Below, in pieces: positions 36,415-46,091 of a stretch of 64,000 bases of DNA (its first letter is position 1; each line of letters begins with the position of its first letter). Source of the DNA: Thermosipho sp. (in: thermotogales) (GTDB lineage Bacteria; Thermotogota; Thermotogae; Thermotogales; Fervidobacteriaceae); NCBI GenBank assembly GCA_030153605.1, contig JASKLO010000004.1, forward strand, positions 1 to 64,000, written 5' to 3'. The notes below the pieces were generated by a model. It was not told the DNA's origin and did no database searches. It saw only the letters and a program-made list of their open reading frames with translations. The position numbers and the translations under genes were made by a program.

Positions 36415-37020
36415 TTATTCTTCAAAATCCATTGATGCAAACAATTCTGATAAAACACTGTGAATTTCCGCATCATATTTCATTGTTCTATAAAAAGCTT
36501 TCAAGGCGAATATTCGCCTCATATGCAGTGTTACATCTCCACATTCATCCAAACTTTTAATTACCTTATCATAATCATCCGGATCAGTTAACACAATTAC
36601 GTCTCTATAATTCTTAGCTGCTGCTCTTAATAAAGCAACTCCACCAATATCTATGTAATCAATAAGTTTTTCTTCATTTCTAGATTTTTTTGCAATTTCT
36701 TCAAAAGGAGACAAATTTACAACAACCATATCTATAAATTTAATATCATTGTCTATTAAATCCTTCATGTGTTTTTGATTGCCAAATTTTGCAAGAATTG
36801 CTCCAAAAATTTTAGGATGCAAAGTTTTTACCCTACCATCTAAAATTTCTGGAAAACCTGTCAATTCAGAAACTTTAGTAACTTTTATTCCCTGTTTTTC
36901 AAGATAGTTAGCTGTTCCACCAGTACTAATTATTTCAACATTCCTTTGTTGAAGATTTTTTGCAAATTCCACTATTCCTCTTTTATCAGAAACACTTATC
37001 AATGCTCTTTTAACATTCAT
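36415..37020 (-). CDS. purH: IMP cyclohydrolase domain of PurH, free-standing
   Basis: The 201-residue protein matches only the N-terminal MGS-like half of PurH: MNVKRALISVSDKRGIVEFA, ISTGGTANYLEKQGI, LTGFPEILDGRVKTLHPKI and IDIGGVALLRAAAKNY. This half closes FAICAR to IMP. The AICAR transformylase half, usually fused to give about 450-510 residues, is absent, and the stop is followed after 18 bases by another gene. No frameshift remnant of the second domain was seen. GGAGG is 8 bases before the ATG. Confidence 0.88.
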   Translation of the reverse strand: MNVKRALISVSDKRGIVEFAKNLQQRNVEIISTGGTANYLEKQGIKVTKVSELTGFPEILDGRVKTLHPKIFGAILAKFGNQKHMKDLIDNDIKFIDMVVVNLSPFEEIAKKSRNEEKLIDYIDIGGVALLRAAAKNYRDVIVLTDPDDYDKVIKSLDECGDVTLHMRRIFALKAFYRTMKYDAEIHSVLSELFASMDFEE

Positions 37021-37046
37021 TTTTCTTCCTCCTTAATTTTAACATA

Positions 37047-37865
37047 TTAAACAACTATTCCAAAAATTGTGCGCAAAATAAATCCAATTAAAAAGGCAAC
37101 TGTAGCAGATAGACCACCAACAAGAAGCATCTCAAGACCACCCAAATACCATTTAACATCAGTAATTAGTTGTCTTAACGCACCGACAACAAATAAAGTT
37201 ATACCGGTTATTACACTTGCAGATAAAAAACTATGAGCCTTAAATAAAGGAACAAAGCTAGCAAAAACATAAGCAATTAATGGCATAAAACCAGCTATAA
37301 CAAAAGATAAAAACGTTACAACAGCACTTTTCAAAGGAGATGTCTCTTGATCAATCATTAAACCTAACTCGTCTTTCATCATAGTTTCAACCCATAATTC
37401 CTTATTCGAAGTTATGATATCAACAAGATTTTTTAATTGTTCACCTTTAAGCCCTTTTTTCCTATAAATTTCCTCGACTTCTTTTCTCTCTGCCTCAGGG
37501 AAATTTTCAATTTCCCAATATTCTCTTTTTCTTTCACTTTCAATATATTCCCTTTCTGATTTTTCAGACAAATAATCGCCAATTGCCATAGAAAAACCAT
37601 CAGCAAACAAATTAGCAAAACCTAAAATTAATACTATTTTAGGATCAAGCTGTGCACCTGCTACACCTGCTACAACTGCAAATGTAGTAACAATTCCATC
37701 ACTTGCACCATAAATTGCTGGACTTATGTATTTCCCTTGTTCAGTTTTATGTGGTTCTTCTTTAATATAATTAGGATCATGGACTTTTTTATGAGTTTCA
37801 AAATCACCCTTTTTAAAGGCTTCTCTTGCAATCTCAACTCTAGATTTCTTCTTTTTAAAAAACAC
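37047..37865 (-). CDS. VIT1/CCC1-family metal transporter
   Basis: A 272-residue member of the vacuolar iron transporter family. ISPAIYGASDGIVTTFAVVAGVAGA and GFANLFADGFSMAIGDYLSEKSEREY are the first two helices with their acidic metal residues. A charged cytoplasmic hairpin (about 110-165, rich in Glu) is the metal-binding domain. Three further helices close it. Probably moves Fe2+ or Mn2+. GTG at 37865 is preferred, 6-7 bases after AAAGGTG; the GTG at 37874 overlaps the SD. Confidence 0.85.
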   Translation of the reverse strand: MFFKKKKSRVEIAREAFKKGDFETHKKVHDPNYIKEEPHKTEQGKYISPAIYGASDGIVTTFAVVAGVAGAQLDPKIVLILGFANLFADGFSMAIGDYLSEKSEREYIESERKREYWEIENFPEAERKEVEEIYRKKGLKGEQLKNLVDIITSNKELWVETMMKDELGLMIDQETSPLKSAVVTFLSFVIAGFMPLIAYVFASFVPLFKAHSFLSASVITGITLFVVGALRQLITDVKWYLGGLEMLLVGGLSATVAFLIGFILRTIFGIVV

Positions 37866-37870
37866 TTTTA

Positions 37871-39199
37871 TCACCTTTTCTGTTTTAAAATCGTTATAGA
37901 TTCAATATGATATGTTTGAGGAAACATGTCAAAAGGTTTTACAATTTCAAGTTCATATATACCTGAGTCCAAAAAAGTTTTTAAATCTCTAGCCAATGTA
38001 GAAGGATTGCAAGAAATGTATCCTATTTTTCTCGGCCTCATCTCAATTATTTTAGAAATCACTTCTTTACTAAGACCACTTCTTGGAGGATCAACAATAA
38101 CAACATCAAAGCTTTCTTCATTTGATATTAAAAATTCTTCAACATCAGACTCAATAAACTTTATATTTCTAATATTATTTATATTTGCATTAGCTTTTCC
38201 TGCTTTTACTGAAACATGATTTCCTTCTATAGCTACCACATATTTTGTCAAAGCAGCTAATCTTATAGAAAAGGTACCTAAACCACTATATAAATCTAGT
38301 ACAGTTTCATTTCCTTCTAAATTTAGACTTTTTGTCAAAAATTCAATCATCTTACCTGTTATAAAATAATTGTTTTGAAAAAATGCTGTTGGGGGAACCT
38401 GAAATTTTTCCCAATCAAACTCGTAATTAATTACACCTTCCCCTTTTAAAACTTTATAAGGCCCTCTTAATACTATTTTATCACTGCTATTCATAACATG
38501 GACAATAGATGTAATAAAAGGAATTTTTTTAAAAAGCACATTTGCAATATTTTTAGCTTCTAAAAATTTTTCTGTTTTTGTAACAAAAATTGACATAACG
38601 GAATTTTCTGTAGGAGAATATCTTAAAACTAAATGTTTTAAAATTCCATTTTTATTTTTGTAGATTGGAACTTTATACATATCAACAATTTCAGGGACAA
38701 ATTCTAAAATTTTATTAAACTGTTTTGGAGCCAATAAACAATTTTTAATTTCTACAATTTTATTAGAATTTCTTTTTTTCAAACCTAAAATAGTTTTTTT
38801 CTGAAAATCAAATGCAAATTCCATTTTGAGGCGATATTCATATTCGTTTTTGCTCTCCTGAATTTTTCCAACAAATTCTTCAGGAACTTTTGCTATTCTA
38901 AAAAGTTGATCTTTAACTATTTCTTCTTTAAATTGAAGCTGCTTTTCATATTTCAAATCTAGAAAATCACATCCTCCGCAAACTCTATAATAAGGACATT
39001 TAGGTATTCTTCTCTCTGGGATCTTTTCGATAATTTTTTCTACTTTTCCAATATTAAAATCTTTCTTTTCAGAAATAATATTTACTTCAACTAATTCCCC
39101 CGGATAAGCACCAGAGACAAATACAACCTTTCCACCAGGCAATTTACCTATACTTTGCCCTCCAAATGCTAACTTTTCTATATATACTAATTCACCCAT
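37871..39199 (-). CDS. 23S rRNA (uracil-5-)-methyltransferase, RumA/RlmD family
   Basis: A TrmA-family m5U methyltransferase. An N-terminal TRAM domain (ELVYIEKLAFGGQSIGKL), a [4Fe-4S] set (CPYYRVCGGCDFLDL and a later CLLAP) and the SAM domain (VLDLYSGLGTFSIRLA) are followed by VIVDPPRSGL and the nucleophile Cys in GYISCNPSTLARDL. Which uridine it modifies cannot be read off. The ATG at 39199 is 7-8 bases from GGGAGG. Its length is about 442 residues. Confidence 0.92.
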   Translation of the reverse strand: MGELVYIEKLAFGGQSIGKLPGGKVVFVSGAYPGELVEVNIISEKKDFNIGKVEKIIEKIPERRIPKCPYYRVCGGCDFLDLKYEKQLQFKEEIVKDQLFRIAKVPEEFVGKIQESKNEYEYRLKMEFAFDFQKKTILGLKKRNSNKIVEIKNCLLAPKQFNKILEFVPEIVDMYKVPIYKNKNGILKHLVLRYSPTENSVMSIFVTKTEKFLEAKNIANVLFKKIPFITSIVHVMNSSDKIVLRGPYKVLKGEGVINYEFDWEKFQVPPTAFFQNNYFITGKMIEFLTKSLNLEGNETVLDLYSGLGTFSIRLAALTKYVVAIEGNHVSVKAGKANANINNIRNIKFIESDVEEFLISNEESFDVVIVDPPRSGLSKEVISKIIEMRPRKIGYISCNPSTLARDLKTFLDSGIYELEIVKPFDMFPQTYHIESITILKQKR

Positions 39200-39239
39200 A
39201 TTTCTTCCTCCCACTTTTCAAAAATTTTATCATATATAT

Positions 39240-42200
39240 CTAAAATAGGCCTATGCTTGGTTCATTATTTTTGAAATCCCATCCAAAAAACTTCTCACTA
39301 AATTCCATAACATAAAAAAGTATTGATAATTTCTGGACATCATCAAAATTAAATACTCCATCATCATTAAAATCAAATTCACTTTTAAAATTAACTACCC
39401 AGTGATGCATTTTCTTAGAAATTGAAAATTGAAAATTAGTTATCTTTTCTAAATTAAAATTATATTTCGCTCCAACTACAAATGAAGGATCCAATGAGTT
39501 AACATTTAATAAAAGTTCTAAAATTTTATTGCTACTACCATATGAGAAAGATAACGAATCTTTATTAGTTTCTAATTTATAATTAAAACTAAATTTTGCA
39601 TCATCATACTTTGAAGATTTATAGAAAGAAAAAGAAAGAGAATTCTTAAAATTATTTAAAATAAAGCTACCTTTGAAATATGCATTTTTCACATAACCAT
39701 CTTCTAAAGATTGAGTTAAAGATCCTTTTAAGTTTTGATATTGCAAATTATGATTTATCTCCTTTATTGGAATCTCATCTCCATGATAAAATTTAAAACT
39801 TGATTTATAATTTAAACGAAGTTTAGAATTTTTGATATTAACACTAATATTCGATGGTAGTAAAAGCATTTTTTCATTATCGTATTCAGAAGAGCTAACA
39901 ATTAAAAAATTAAAATCATTCCTAGAAAATTTTAAATTATAATTTATTTTATCATTTAGATTTTTCCCCCTTAAGAAATCCCAACCTCTTGAAACGCTCA
40001 TGCTTGAAAAATTGTTAATATAAGTCATAACAAAGGAAAAATTGGATACATTAGTAGATGTTGATGCATCCTTAAAATTAGCTCTATAATTATAATTTGC
40101 TTCAAATTTTAGTGGAGAAATATTATAAATAACTGAAAAGTTATAATCATCAAACAAGGAAATTTTAGAATATGATGAATCTGTAAAAGCATTATAAACA
40201 TTCATCCCAAACTCATATTTTGCTTTAAATTGGAAGTTATTAAAATCAAATGTGTATGGAAAAACAAATTTATGATTTATTTTGCTAGAATATTGATTGT
40301 TTAAATAAATAACATCAAAGCTAGTATTAAAATATTTTTCATTATAAAAACTAAAATTGTATCTAATATTTTCATTCACATTCCAGGTTGAATCATCCAA
40401 AAAAAATCCATCTTTGAAAATACTTATATTAGATGTTAGATTTATAACTTTAAACTTCAAAAAATCATTCAACGGTACATTTAAGTTATTTAATAATAGA
40501 GAATTATTTATTAATGATCTTTGACCATTATAATCCAAATAAAAATTGAAAATACTTTTTGGTAATTTTGTACTAAAAGTACGTTTAAAACCAATCCTCT
40601 TATTCCAATTTAAACTTGTTACATAATTTTCCTCAAAATAAAAATCATTAAAAACTAATTTCATCGACGTATTTAATGTGTCCCAATTTGTTTTATAAAT
40701 AAAATTTTTAGTTTGTAAACTCAGTATACTTTTTCCAAAATCTATAGAAAACTTTTCATTTGTGTTTAATTTATTTACTAAAAAACTCAAATTAGAACCA
40801 TTTTTAAAAGTTTCAATATTTGTTTCAATAACTAAATCATTTATATGTGAAATATAACTTTGGTTAGTTATAAAGCCATTGTAAGGAGACCAAGAAAATG
40901 AAAAAGAAAAAGGTGACTTTTCTTTTTCAGAAATACTAGTAAAATAAATGGGATAAGGAAAAATTGGGATATCTAGAATAAACATTATGGAATTCTCAGC
41001 TACAATATATTTTCCTTCATAAACATAAACTTTTAATGATTCTATTTTATAATGAGGATGTTCTAATTCACAAGTAGTAATATATGCTTCATTTAATAAT
41101 GAACTTGAAGGAAAAGTTATAGCACTTGAAGCTCCAAAATATAAATTTACATTTTTATCTTTGTTTTTGTAATCAAAACTTCCTCTAACCTTTAAAACAT
41201 AAGCCTTATCTTCCTCAAAAGTGTATTTCAAATATTTTGCATGATAAATTCTATCTTTGTATTTATATTTTACATTTCCTTCTGCCTCTAAAAATTTCGC
41301 ATTTTTGTTTTCAAGAGTAACTGTAGCAAAATCAGACAAAACATCATTTTCATTCCATTGAATTTGTACATTTCCACTAGCAAATACTGTATCATTAAAA
41401 AATAATATTTCTGATGCATCTAACGTGATTTCATTAGTAAAAGCCTGAGAATTAAAAAAAATTACAACAAAAACAGTAATAATGAATATCTTTGACAAGA
41501 ATTCTCTCATTTTGTAGGCAAAAGGAGTATCTAAAATTGCAAATAAAAAAAGGCCTAAAAATCCAAAAGTAATGTTTGGAATCCAAGCAGATAAATAAGG
41601 TTCGATTAAATTTTCCTTTCCCATTGCCGCTAGCCAGGCTCCAGAACCTTGGTAAAGAACAACAATACCAAAGGTTAATATTACGCTCCAAGATTTACTT
41701 TTTAAACCGAATAAAAGAGACAATGGTACTCCTAACAATGCTATTATAAAAGGACCTACAGAATTAGCATATCTTGAATGAAGTTCAACTATCCATGGAG
41801 AAGGGTCTATACCCAATTTAGAAAAAGTTGCAATTTTACTTTTCAATTCCTTTCCAGTCATATCTCTAGGAGATTTACCAAACCTCATTAAATTTTCAAG
41901 ATCTTCTTTTAAATCTAATTTTATTTTTACATAATTCATGTCAAGCTTTAGAAAACCAGAATCATCAGTAACATACATTCTTCCATTTACCAAATACCAG
42001 GAATTATTTTCTTTAATAACTCTATCAGCTGTAACTATCCTTCTTTCATTTGGAAAATTTTGAAATAAAACTACATCATATAAAATTCCTTTTTCTTGAT
42101 CATATTTTTTGACAAAGAAATATTGTTCCTCATCAATTTTTGTTAAAACATTTTCACGAATAGTCATTTCTGGTTTTTTATAAACATATCTTGAAATAAC

Positions 42201-42593
42201 TTGAACTGCTTTTTGATTGAATTCAGGTACAATTTGATCATTTAAATAAAATGCGAAAGCTCCAAAGATAATTGCAAGAAAGAAAAAAGGATAAACCAAT
42301 TTTTTCGATGGTATACCATGTACTAACAAAGCTGTTATTTCTTTAGAATTATAAAGTTGTGAAAGTACCCAAAAAATTGAAAATAAAATTCCTACAGGAA
42401 TACCCATTGAAATAAAATATGGCAAATTATAATAAATTAATTCAAACAACTTCAAAATCCCGACACGATGTCTCACAATTAAGTCGGAAAGTTGATATAA
42501 TAGCTCAACACTTGCAAAAACAACAAAACCAAACAATCCCATTAAAAAAGGGCCAATTGAAAGTTTTAAAATATATTTTGTTAAAACTTTCAA
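39240..42593 (-). CDS. LptF/LptG permease fused to OstA/LptA-like and LptD-like segments
   Basis: One uninterrupted 1117-codon gene. Residues 1-360 are a YjgP/YjgQ permease: three helices, a periplasmic beta domain (about 130-265) and three helices, as in LptF/G of the lipopolysaccharide exporter. After a basic loop (KMREFLSK) a seventh helix (367-383) returns the chain to the periplasm. Residues 386-470 look OstA-like (ITLDASEILFFNDTVFASGNVQ..AEGNVKY). Residues 480-1117 are beta-rich, Asn/Ser/Tyr-rich and LptD-like, ending in Phe. A dockerin-like calcium loop lies at 1074-1085. TTG start, GGAGG 7 bases upstream, overlapping the phoU stop as TTGA. Confidence 0.8.
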   Translation of the reverse strand: MKVLTKYILKLSIGPFLMGLFGFVVFASVELLYQLSDLIVRHRVGILKLFELIYYNLPYFISMGIPVGILFSIFWVLSQLYNSKEITALLVHGIPSKKLVYPFFFLAIIFGAFAFYLNDQIVPEFNQKAVQVISRYVYKKPEMTIRENVLTKIDEEQYFFVKKYDQEKGILYDVVLFQNFPNERRIVTADRVIKENNSWYLVNGRMYVTDDSGFLKLDMNYVKIKLDLKEDLENLMRFGKSPRDMTGKELKSKIATFSKLGIDPSPWIVELHSRYANSVGPFIIALLGVPLSLLFGLKSKSWSVILTFGIVVLYQGSGAWLAAMGKENLIEPYLSAWIPNITFGFLGLFLFAILDTPFAYKMREFLSKIFIITVFVVIFFNSQAFTNEITLDASEILFFNDTVFASGNVQIQWNENDVLSDFATVTLENKNAKFLEAEGNVKYKYKDRIYHAKYLKYTFEEDKAYVLKVRGSFDYKNKDKNVNLYFGASSAITFPSSSLLNEAYITTCELEHPHYKIESLKVYVYEGKYIVAENSIMFILDIPIFPYPIYFTSISEKEKSPFSFSFSWSPYNGFITNQSYISHINDLVIETNIETFKNGSNLSFLVNKLNTNEKFSIDFGKSILSLQTKNFIYKTNWDTLNTSMKLVFNDFYFEENYVTSLNWNKRIGFKRTFSTKLPKSIFNFYLDYNGQRSLINNSLLLNNLNVPLNDFLKFKVINLTSNISIFKDGFFLDDSTWNVNENIRYNFSFYNEKYFNTSFDVIYLNNQYSSKINHKFVFPYTFDFNNFQFKAKYEFGMNVYNAFTDSSYSKISLFDDYNFSVIYNISPLKFEANYNYRANFKDASTSTNVSNFSFVMTYINNFSSMSVSRGWDFLRGKNLNDKINYNLKFSRNDFNFLIVSSSEYDNEKMLLLPSNISVNIKNSKLRLNYKSSFKFYHGDEIPIKEINHNLQYQNLKGSLTQSLEDGYVKNAYFKGSFILNNFKNSLSFSFYKSSKYDDAKFSFNYKLETNKDSLSFSYGSSNKILELLLNVNSLDPSFVVGAKYNFNLEKITNFQFSISKKMHHWVVNFKSEFDFNDDGVFNFDDVQKLSILFYVMEFSEKFFGWDFKNNEPSIGLF

Positions 42594-43294
42594 GAATTCT
42601 CCTCCTTGGAGTTTTCTAAAGAATCAATTGTATAAAGTTTGTCATTAAAACACCTATATTGTTTTCCAGTAATTATATAAGATGTAGTTTCAGCAATCTT
42701 AGTAGCTTGATCTGCAATTTCTTCTATATTTTGAGAAATCTCAAGTAAGATCAATGCTCTTTTAACATATTTAGAATTTTCCATCATATAGACCAACAAT
42801 TCATTTCTAATTTCTTCTAAAAAATCATCTATTTCTTGATCTCTCTCACAAATTTCTTCAGCACCATTCATGTTTTGATCCGCAAACATTCGCATACTTT
42901 CTCTTAGCATTTTTAAAACATGTTTAGCCATTTCAGGAATTGTAATCAAAGGTTTTAATTGAGGTTCTTTTATTAATTCTAAAGTTTTCTTTGCTATTTC
43001 CAATGACTTTTCAGATATCATTTGAAAATAACTTGATATAACAAAACTACCTGTTACTATCCTCAAGTCCATTGACATTGGCATCATGGTAGATAAAATA
43101 ACTAGTGCTTTTTCCCTGATTTTCATATCCATTATATTTATTTCATTTTTCCTTTCAAGAACATTTTTGGCTGAATTTTCATCTCTTTCTTTTAACGAAT
43201 TCAAAGCCTGATTAAATAATGTTTCAGCAAGCCAACCTTCTTTTAAAACCATTTTTTTTAATTCCTCAATACTTTCCTTCAAAATCCAATCCAT
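42590..43294 (-). CDS. phoU: PhoU-family phosphate regulator
   Basis: A 234-residue all-helical protein with two three-helix PhoU repeats: WLAETLFNQALNSLKERD..VLERKNEIN.MDMKIREKAL and ..MFADQNMNGAEEICERDQEIDDFLEEIRNEL. LRIVTGSFVISSYFQMISE and ALILLEISQNIEEIADQATKIAE are the metal-binding helices. PhoU normally signals with PhoR and the Pst transporter. No pst or phoBR gene lies near; the neighbours are nadK and the Lpt fusion. AAGGTG precedes the ATG. Confidence 0.88.
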   Translation of the reverse strand: MDWILKESIEELKKMVLKEGWLAETLFNQALNSLKERDENSAKNVLERKNEINIMDMKIREKALVILSTMMPMSMDLRIVTGSFVISSYFQMISEKSLEIAKKTLELIKEPQLKPLITIPEMAKHVLKMLRESMRMFADQNMNGAEEICERDQEIDDFLEEIRNELLVYMMENSKYVKRALILLEISQNIEEIADQATKIAETTSYIITGKQYRCFNDKLYTIDSLENSKEENS

Positions 43295-43303
43295 ATTATC
43301 ACC

Positions 43304-44074
43304 TTACTTAAAATAATTTTTTCCATAACCCATTTTCTCTTTTATAGACTTTGAAAAATCATAATCAAAAGGTCTTAAAATAACTATACTTTTTTCTGAT
43401 TTTTCAACTGAAAATCTTTCAATTTTCCCACAATCTATACCATCTACAATTAAATGCGTTTTAAAACTTGTTTTAACAACTATTTCTTCATATTCAGGTA
43501 AAATCACACTTCTAGAAGCTAGAAATTGTGGTGCAATAGGAGTAATAACAAATGCTCTAACATTAGGTAATAAAATCGGACCACCCAATGAAAGCGAATA
43601 TGCAGTTGATCCTGTGGGCGTACTAATAACTAAACCATCTGCATGGAAATAGAAATTACCATCATTAAATGAAACCTCAATATCGACCATTTTTTGGTGA
43701 GGCTCTTTAAGTGCAACAACATCATTTAAAAACAAAGCATTATTTTCTTTTACTTTAAAAAACTGTCTCTTGTCTTCTTTAAATTGTTTTTTTTCAAGAT
43801 CTTTCAAAAATTTATCAAATTCATCAATAGTGTAACTTGAAAGGAAACCCAGTCTTCCTCCTTTGAAACCTATTATAGGCGAGGAAACAAATTTTGCAGC
43901 TTTTAAAACTGTACCATCGCCACCAATTATTAAAGTAACGTCAGTATTATCTACAATATCTTTTACTTCTGATGAAAAAAAACTTATTTTTAAGTTTTTT
44001 TCTTTTAATTTTTCAGCAAATCTTAAAGCAATATTACGTAAATCAGGTTTGAAAAAAACTCCTATATTTTTCAT
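43304..44074 (-). CDS. nadK: NAD kinase
   Basis: Phosphorylates NAD+ to NADP+. The 256-residue protein has the GGDGT motif (LIIGGDGTVLKAAKF, about 51-57), KGGRLGFLSSYT, NDVVALKEPH and the SPTGSTAYSLSLGGPI-like STPTGSTAYSLSLGGPIL. The start overlaps the yggT stop; only a weak GGGG site is upstream, so translation is probably coupled. Confidence 0.95.
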   Translation of the reverse strand: MKNIGVFFKPDLRNIALRFAEKLKEKNLKISFFSSEVKDIVDNTDVTLIIGGDGTVLKAAKFVSSPIIGFKGGRLGFLSSYTIDEFDKFLKDLEKKQFKEDKRQFFKVKENNALFLNDVVALKEPHQKMVDIEVSFNDGNFYFHADGLVISTPTGSTAYSLSLGGPILLPNVRAFVITPIAPQFLASRSVILPEYEEIVVKTSFKTHLIVDGIDCGKIERFSVEKSEKSIVILRPFDYDFSKSIKEKMGYGKNYFK

Positions 44075-44361
44075 TTTAAATAAAACCCCAAATCAATTAT
44101 ACTTTGTACCAAAAATTTATCTAAAAAAACTAATAAAACTATTGCTAAAATAGGTGAAATGTCTACAGGACCAATCCTTGGAATTACCTTTCTTATAGGC
44201 CTTTCCACTATATCGGCTAACGATTGAAAATAATAGTACAAACTTCTTGCATCTGGAATCCAACTCAACAACGCTGAAATAACAATAATAACAATTTCAA
44301 TATTTAATAAAACTCTTAGCGCAAAGCCTATTCCAATCAAAAAATTTGCAATTATAAACAT
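44071..44361 (-). CDS. YggT-family membrane protein
   Basis: A 96-residue protein with two hydrophobic helices and the YggT motif between them: LLSWIPDARSLYYYFQSLADIVERPIRKVIPRIGPVDISPIL. The family occurs next to yggS in many bacteria, as here, and is linked to division and osmotic control, though the mechanism is unclear. AAAGGAGGT lies 6 bases before the ATG. Confidence 0.9.
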   Translation of the reverse strand: MFIIANFLIGIGFALRVLLNIEIVIIVISALLSWIPDARSLYYYFQSLADIVERPIRKVIPRIGPVDISPILAIVLLVFLDKFLVQSIIDLGFYLK

Positions 44362-44401
44362 AGGCTACCTCCTTTACAAAAATATTTCTTTAATATTCAA
44401 A

Positions 44402-45094
44402 TTAATTGTCATACTTTCTTTCACCAAAAATTGCAGTACCTATCCTTAAAATAGTTGCTCCTTCTTCAACGGCAATTTGATAATCATTACTCATGCCCAT
44501 TGATAAATGTCTAATTTCTGGAAAATCTTTTATCAAATCATCTCTTAATTTTCTTAAATCAGAAAATACTTTTCTAATTATTTTTTCGTCATCAGTAAAA
44601 GGAGCCATAGTCATCAAACCAACAATTCTAATATTTTTAAAATCCTTTGATTTATAAATAAAATCTCTTATTAACTCTGGTTTCAATCCCGATTTTGTTT
44701 CTTCACCAGAAATGTTAACTTGTATCAATATTTCCTGAATTTTATTAAATTTTTCAGCTAATAGATCTATTTTTTCAAGTTCTTCTAATCGTGAAACGGA
44801 GTGTATTAAATCACTTACAGGCACAATATATTTTAGTTTGTTTAATTGGATTCTTCCAATAAAATGCCAGCTAATATCATAATCTTTTAAAAACTTTGAT
44901 TTATCTCTCAACTCTTGGGCATAATTTTCACCGAATATTCTTATACCAGCTTCATATGCTTCTTTTATTACTTCAACGGGAAAGGTTTTACTGACAGCTA
45001 CAACTGTAATTTCTGAAATATCTCTATTTACTCTGTTACAAGCCTTTTCTACATTTTCTAATACCCGTTGATAATTTTCATAAAACCTGGTCAT
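44402..45094 (-). CDS. PLP homeostasis protein (YggS/PLPBP family)
   Basis: A 230-residue single-domain TIM-barrel that binds pyridoxal phosphate. [13 protein letters not shown] holds the PLP Lys, followed by [40 protein letters not shown] and [28 protein letters not shown]. It buffers PLP and affects amino-acid pools. The ATG at 45094 is 8 bases after GGAGG and overlaps the ruvB 3' end by 17 bases. Confidence 0.93.
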   Translation of the reverse strand: MTRFYENYQRVLENVEKACNRVNRDISEITVVAVSKTFPVEVIKEAYEAGIRIFGENYAQELRDKSKFLKDYDISWHFIGRIQLNKLKYIVPVSDLIHSVSRLEELEKIDLLAEKFNKIQEILIQVNISGEETKSGLKPELIRDFIYKSKDFKNIRIVGLMTMAPFTDDEKIIRKVFSDLRKLRDDLIKDFPEIRHLSMGMSNDYQIAVEEGATILRIGTAIFGERKYDN

Positions 45095-46091
45095 CAAATA
45101 ACCCTCCTGTATATTTGTAACCAAGATGTTTATATGCTTTTTGAGTGGCTATTCTACCTCTAGGAGTTCTTGCTAAAAATCCACTTTGCAACAGATAGGG
45201 TTCATAAACTTCTGAAATACTATCCTCAGCTATACCCACAGATGCAGCTAATGATTTCAATCCAACAGGGCCTCCGTTATAAACTTCAATAATAGTTCGA
45301 AGAATTTTTCTATCCATTTCATCTAAACCATTTTCATCTATTCCCAATAACTCCATAATTTCTTCCACCATTTTTATATCAATTACTTTTTTCTCATTTA
45401 CAGTACTCATATCCCTAACTCTTCTCAACAAACGCAAGGCTATCCTTGGTGTACCCCTGGATCTCTTAGCTAATAACAAAGCAGCTTCATCGTTTATCTC
45501 AACATCAAGTATGTTTGCAGCTCTTTTAAGAATAATCTTTAATTCTTCTTCAGCATAAAAATCCAATTCCATAATTAAACCAAATCGATTTCTCAATGGT
45601 GAACTTAAAAGACCACTTCGAGTTGTAGCACCAACTAAAGTAAACGGTTGTAAATCAATTCTTATAGATCTAGCTGATGGTCCTTTACCAATCATTATAT
45701 CTATCTGAAAATCTTCCATAGCAGTATATAAAATCTCTTCAACTGATTTATTCATTCTGTGAATTTCATCAATAAATAGAATGTCACCAAATTCAAGATT
45801 GGTTAATATTGCAGCAACATCACCTTGTTTTTCAAGAACTGGTCCACTAGTAACATGGATATTTGTACCCATTTCATTAGAAATAATGTGCGCCAATGTA
45901 GTTTTTCCTAGGCCTGGAGGTCCTACTAATAAAACGTGGTCCAATGCTTCGTTACGAATCTTAGCCGCATTTATAGCAAGAGATAATCTTTTCTTTATCG
46001 TCTCTTGGCCAATGTACTCTCTTAAAGACTGAGGCCTTATAGTCAGATTATCTATTGGAGTTCTTTCTGGATCAAATATTCTTTCGGAAAT
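45078..46091 (-). CDS. ruvB: Holliday junction helicase RuvB
   Basis: The hexameric motor that drives branch migration with RuvA. Walker [10 protein letters not shown], Walker [10 protein letters not shown], sensor [18 protein letters not shown] and the winged-helix end [20 protein letters not shown] are present. The first conventional ATG (45944) would cut off 49 conserved residues. The open frame continues to ATT at 46091, giving [12 protein letters not shown] and LREYIGQ, the normal RuvB N-terminus, at 337 residues. GGAGG (46103-46099) lies 7 bases before this ATT. It heads the long minus-strand block. Confidence 0.93.
   Translation of the reverse strand: MSERIFDPERTPIDNLTIRPQSLREYIGQETIKKRLSLAINAAKIRNEALDHVLLVGPPGLGKTTLAHIISNEMGTNIHVTSGPVLEKQGDVAAILTNLEFGDILFIDEIHRMNKSVEEILYTAMEDFQIDIMIGKGPSARSIRIDLQPFTLVGATTRSGLLSSPLRNRFGLIMELDFYAEEELKIILKRAANILDVEINDEAALLLAKRSRGTPRIALRLLRRVRDMSTVNEKKVIDIKMVEEIMELLGIDENGLDEMDRKILRTIIEVYNGGPVGLKSLAASVGIAEDSISEVYEPYLLQSGFLARTPRGRIATQKAYKHLGYKYTGGLFDDQVL

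Noticed and set aside
41452-41691. 79-codon alternative-frame ORF at the Lpt fusion junction
   Set aside because: Considered as evidence of a frameshift between permease and OstA parts, but the main frame is open and coding-like throughout, so no frameshift is needed.
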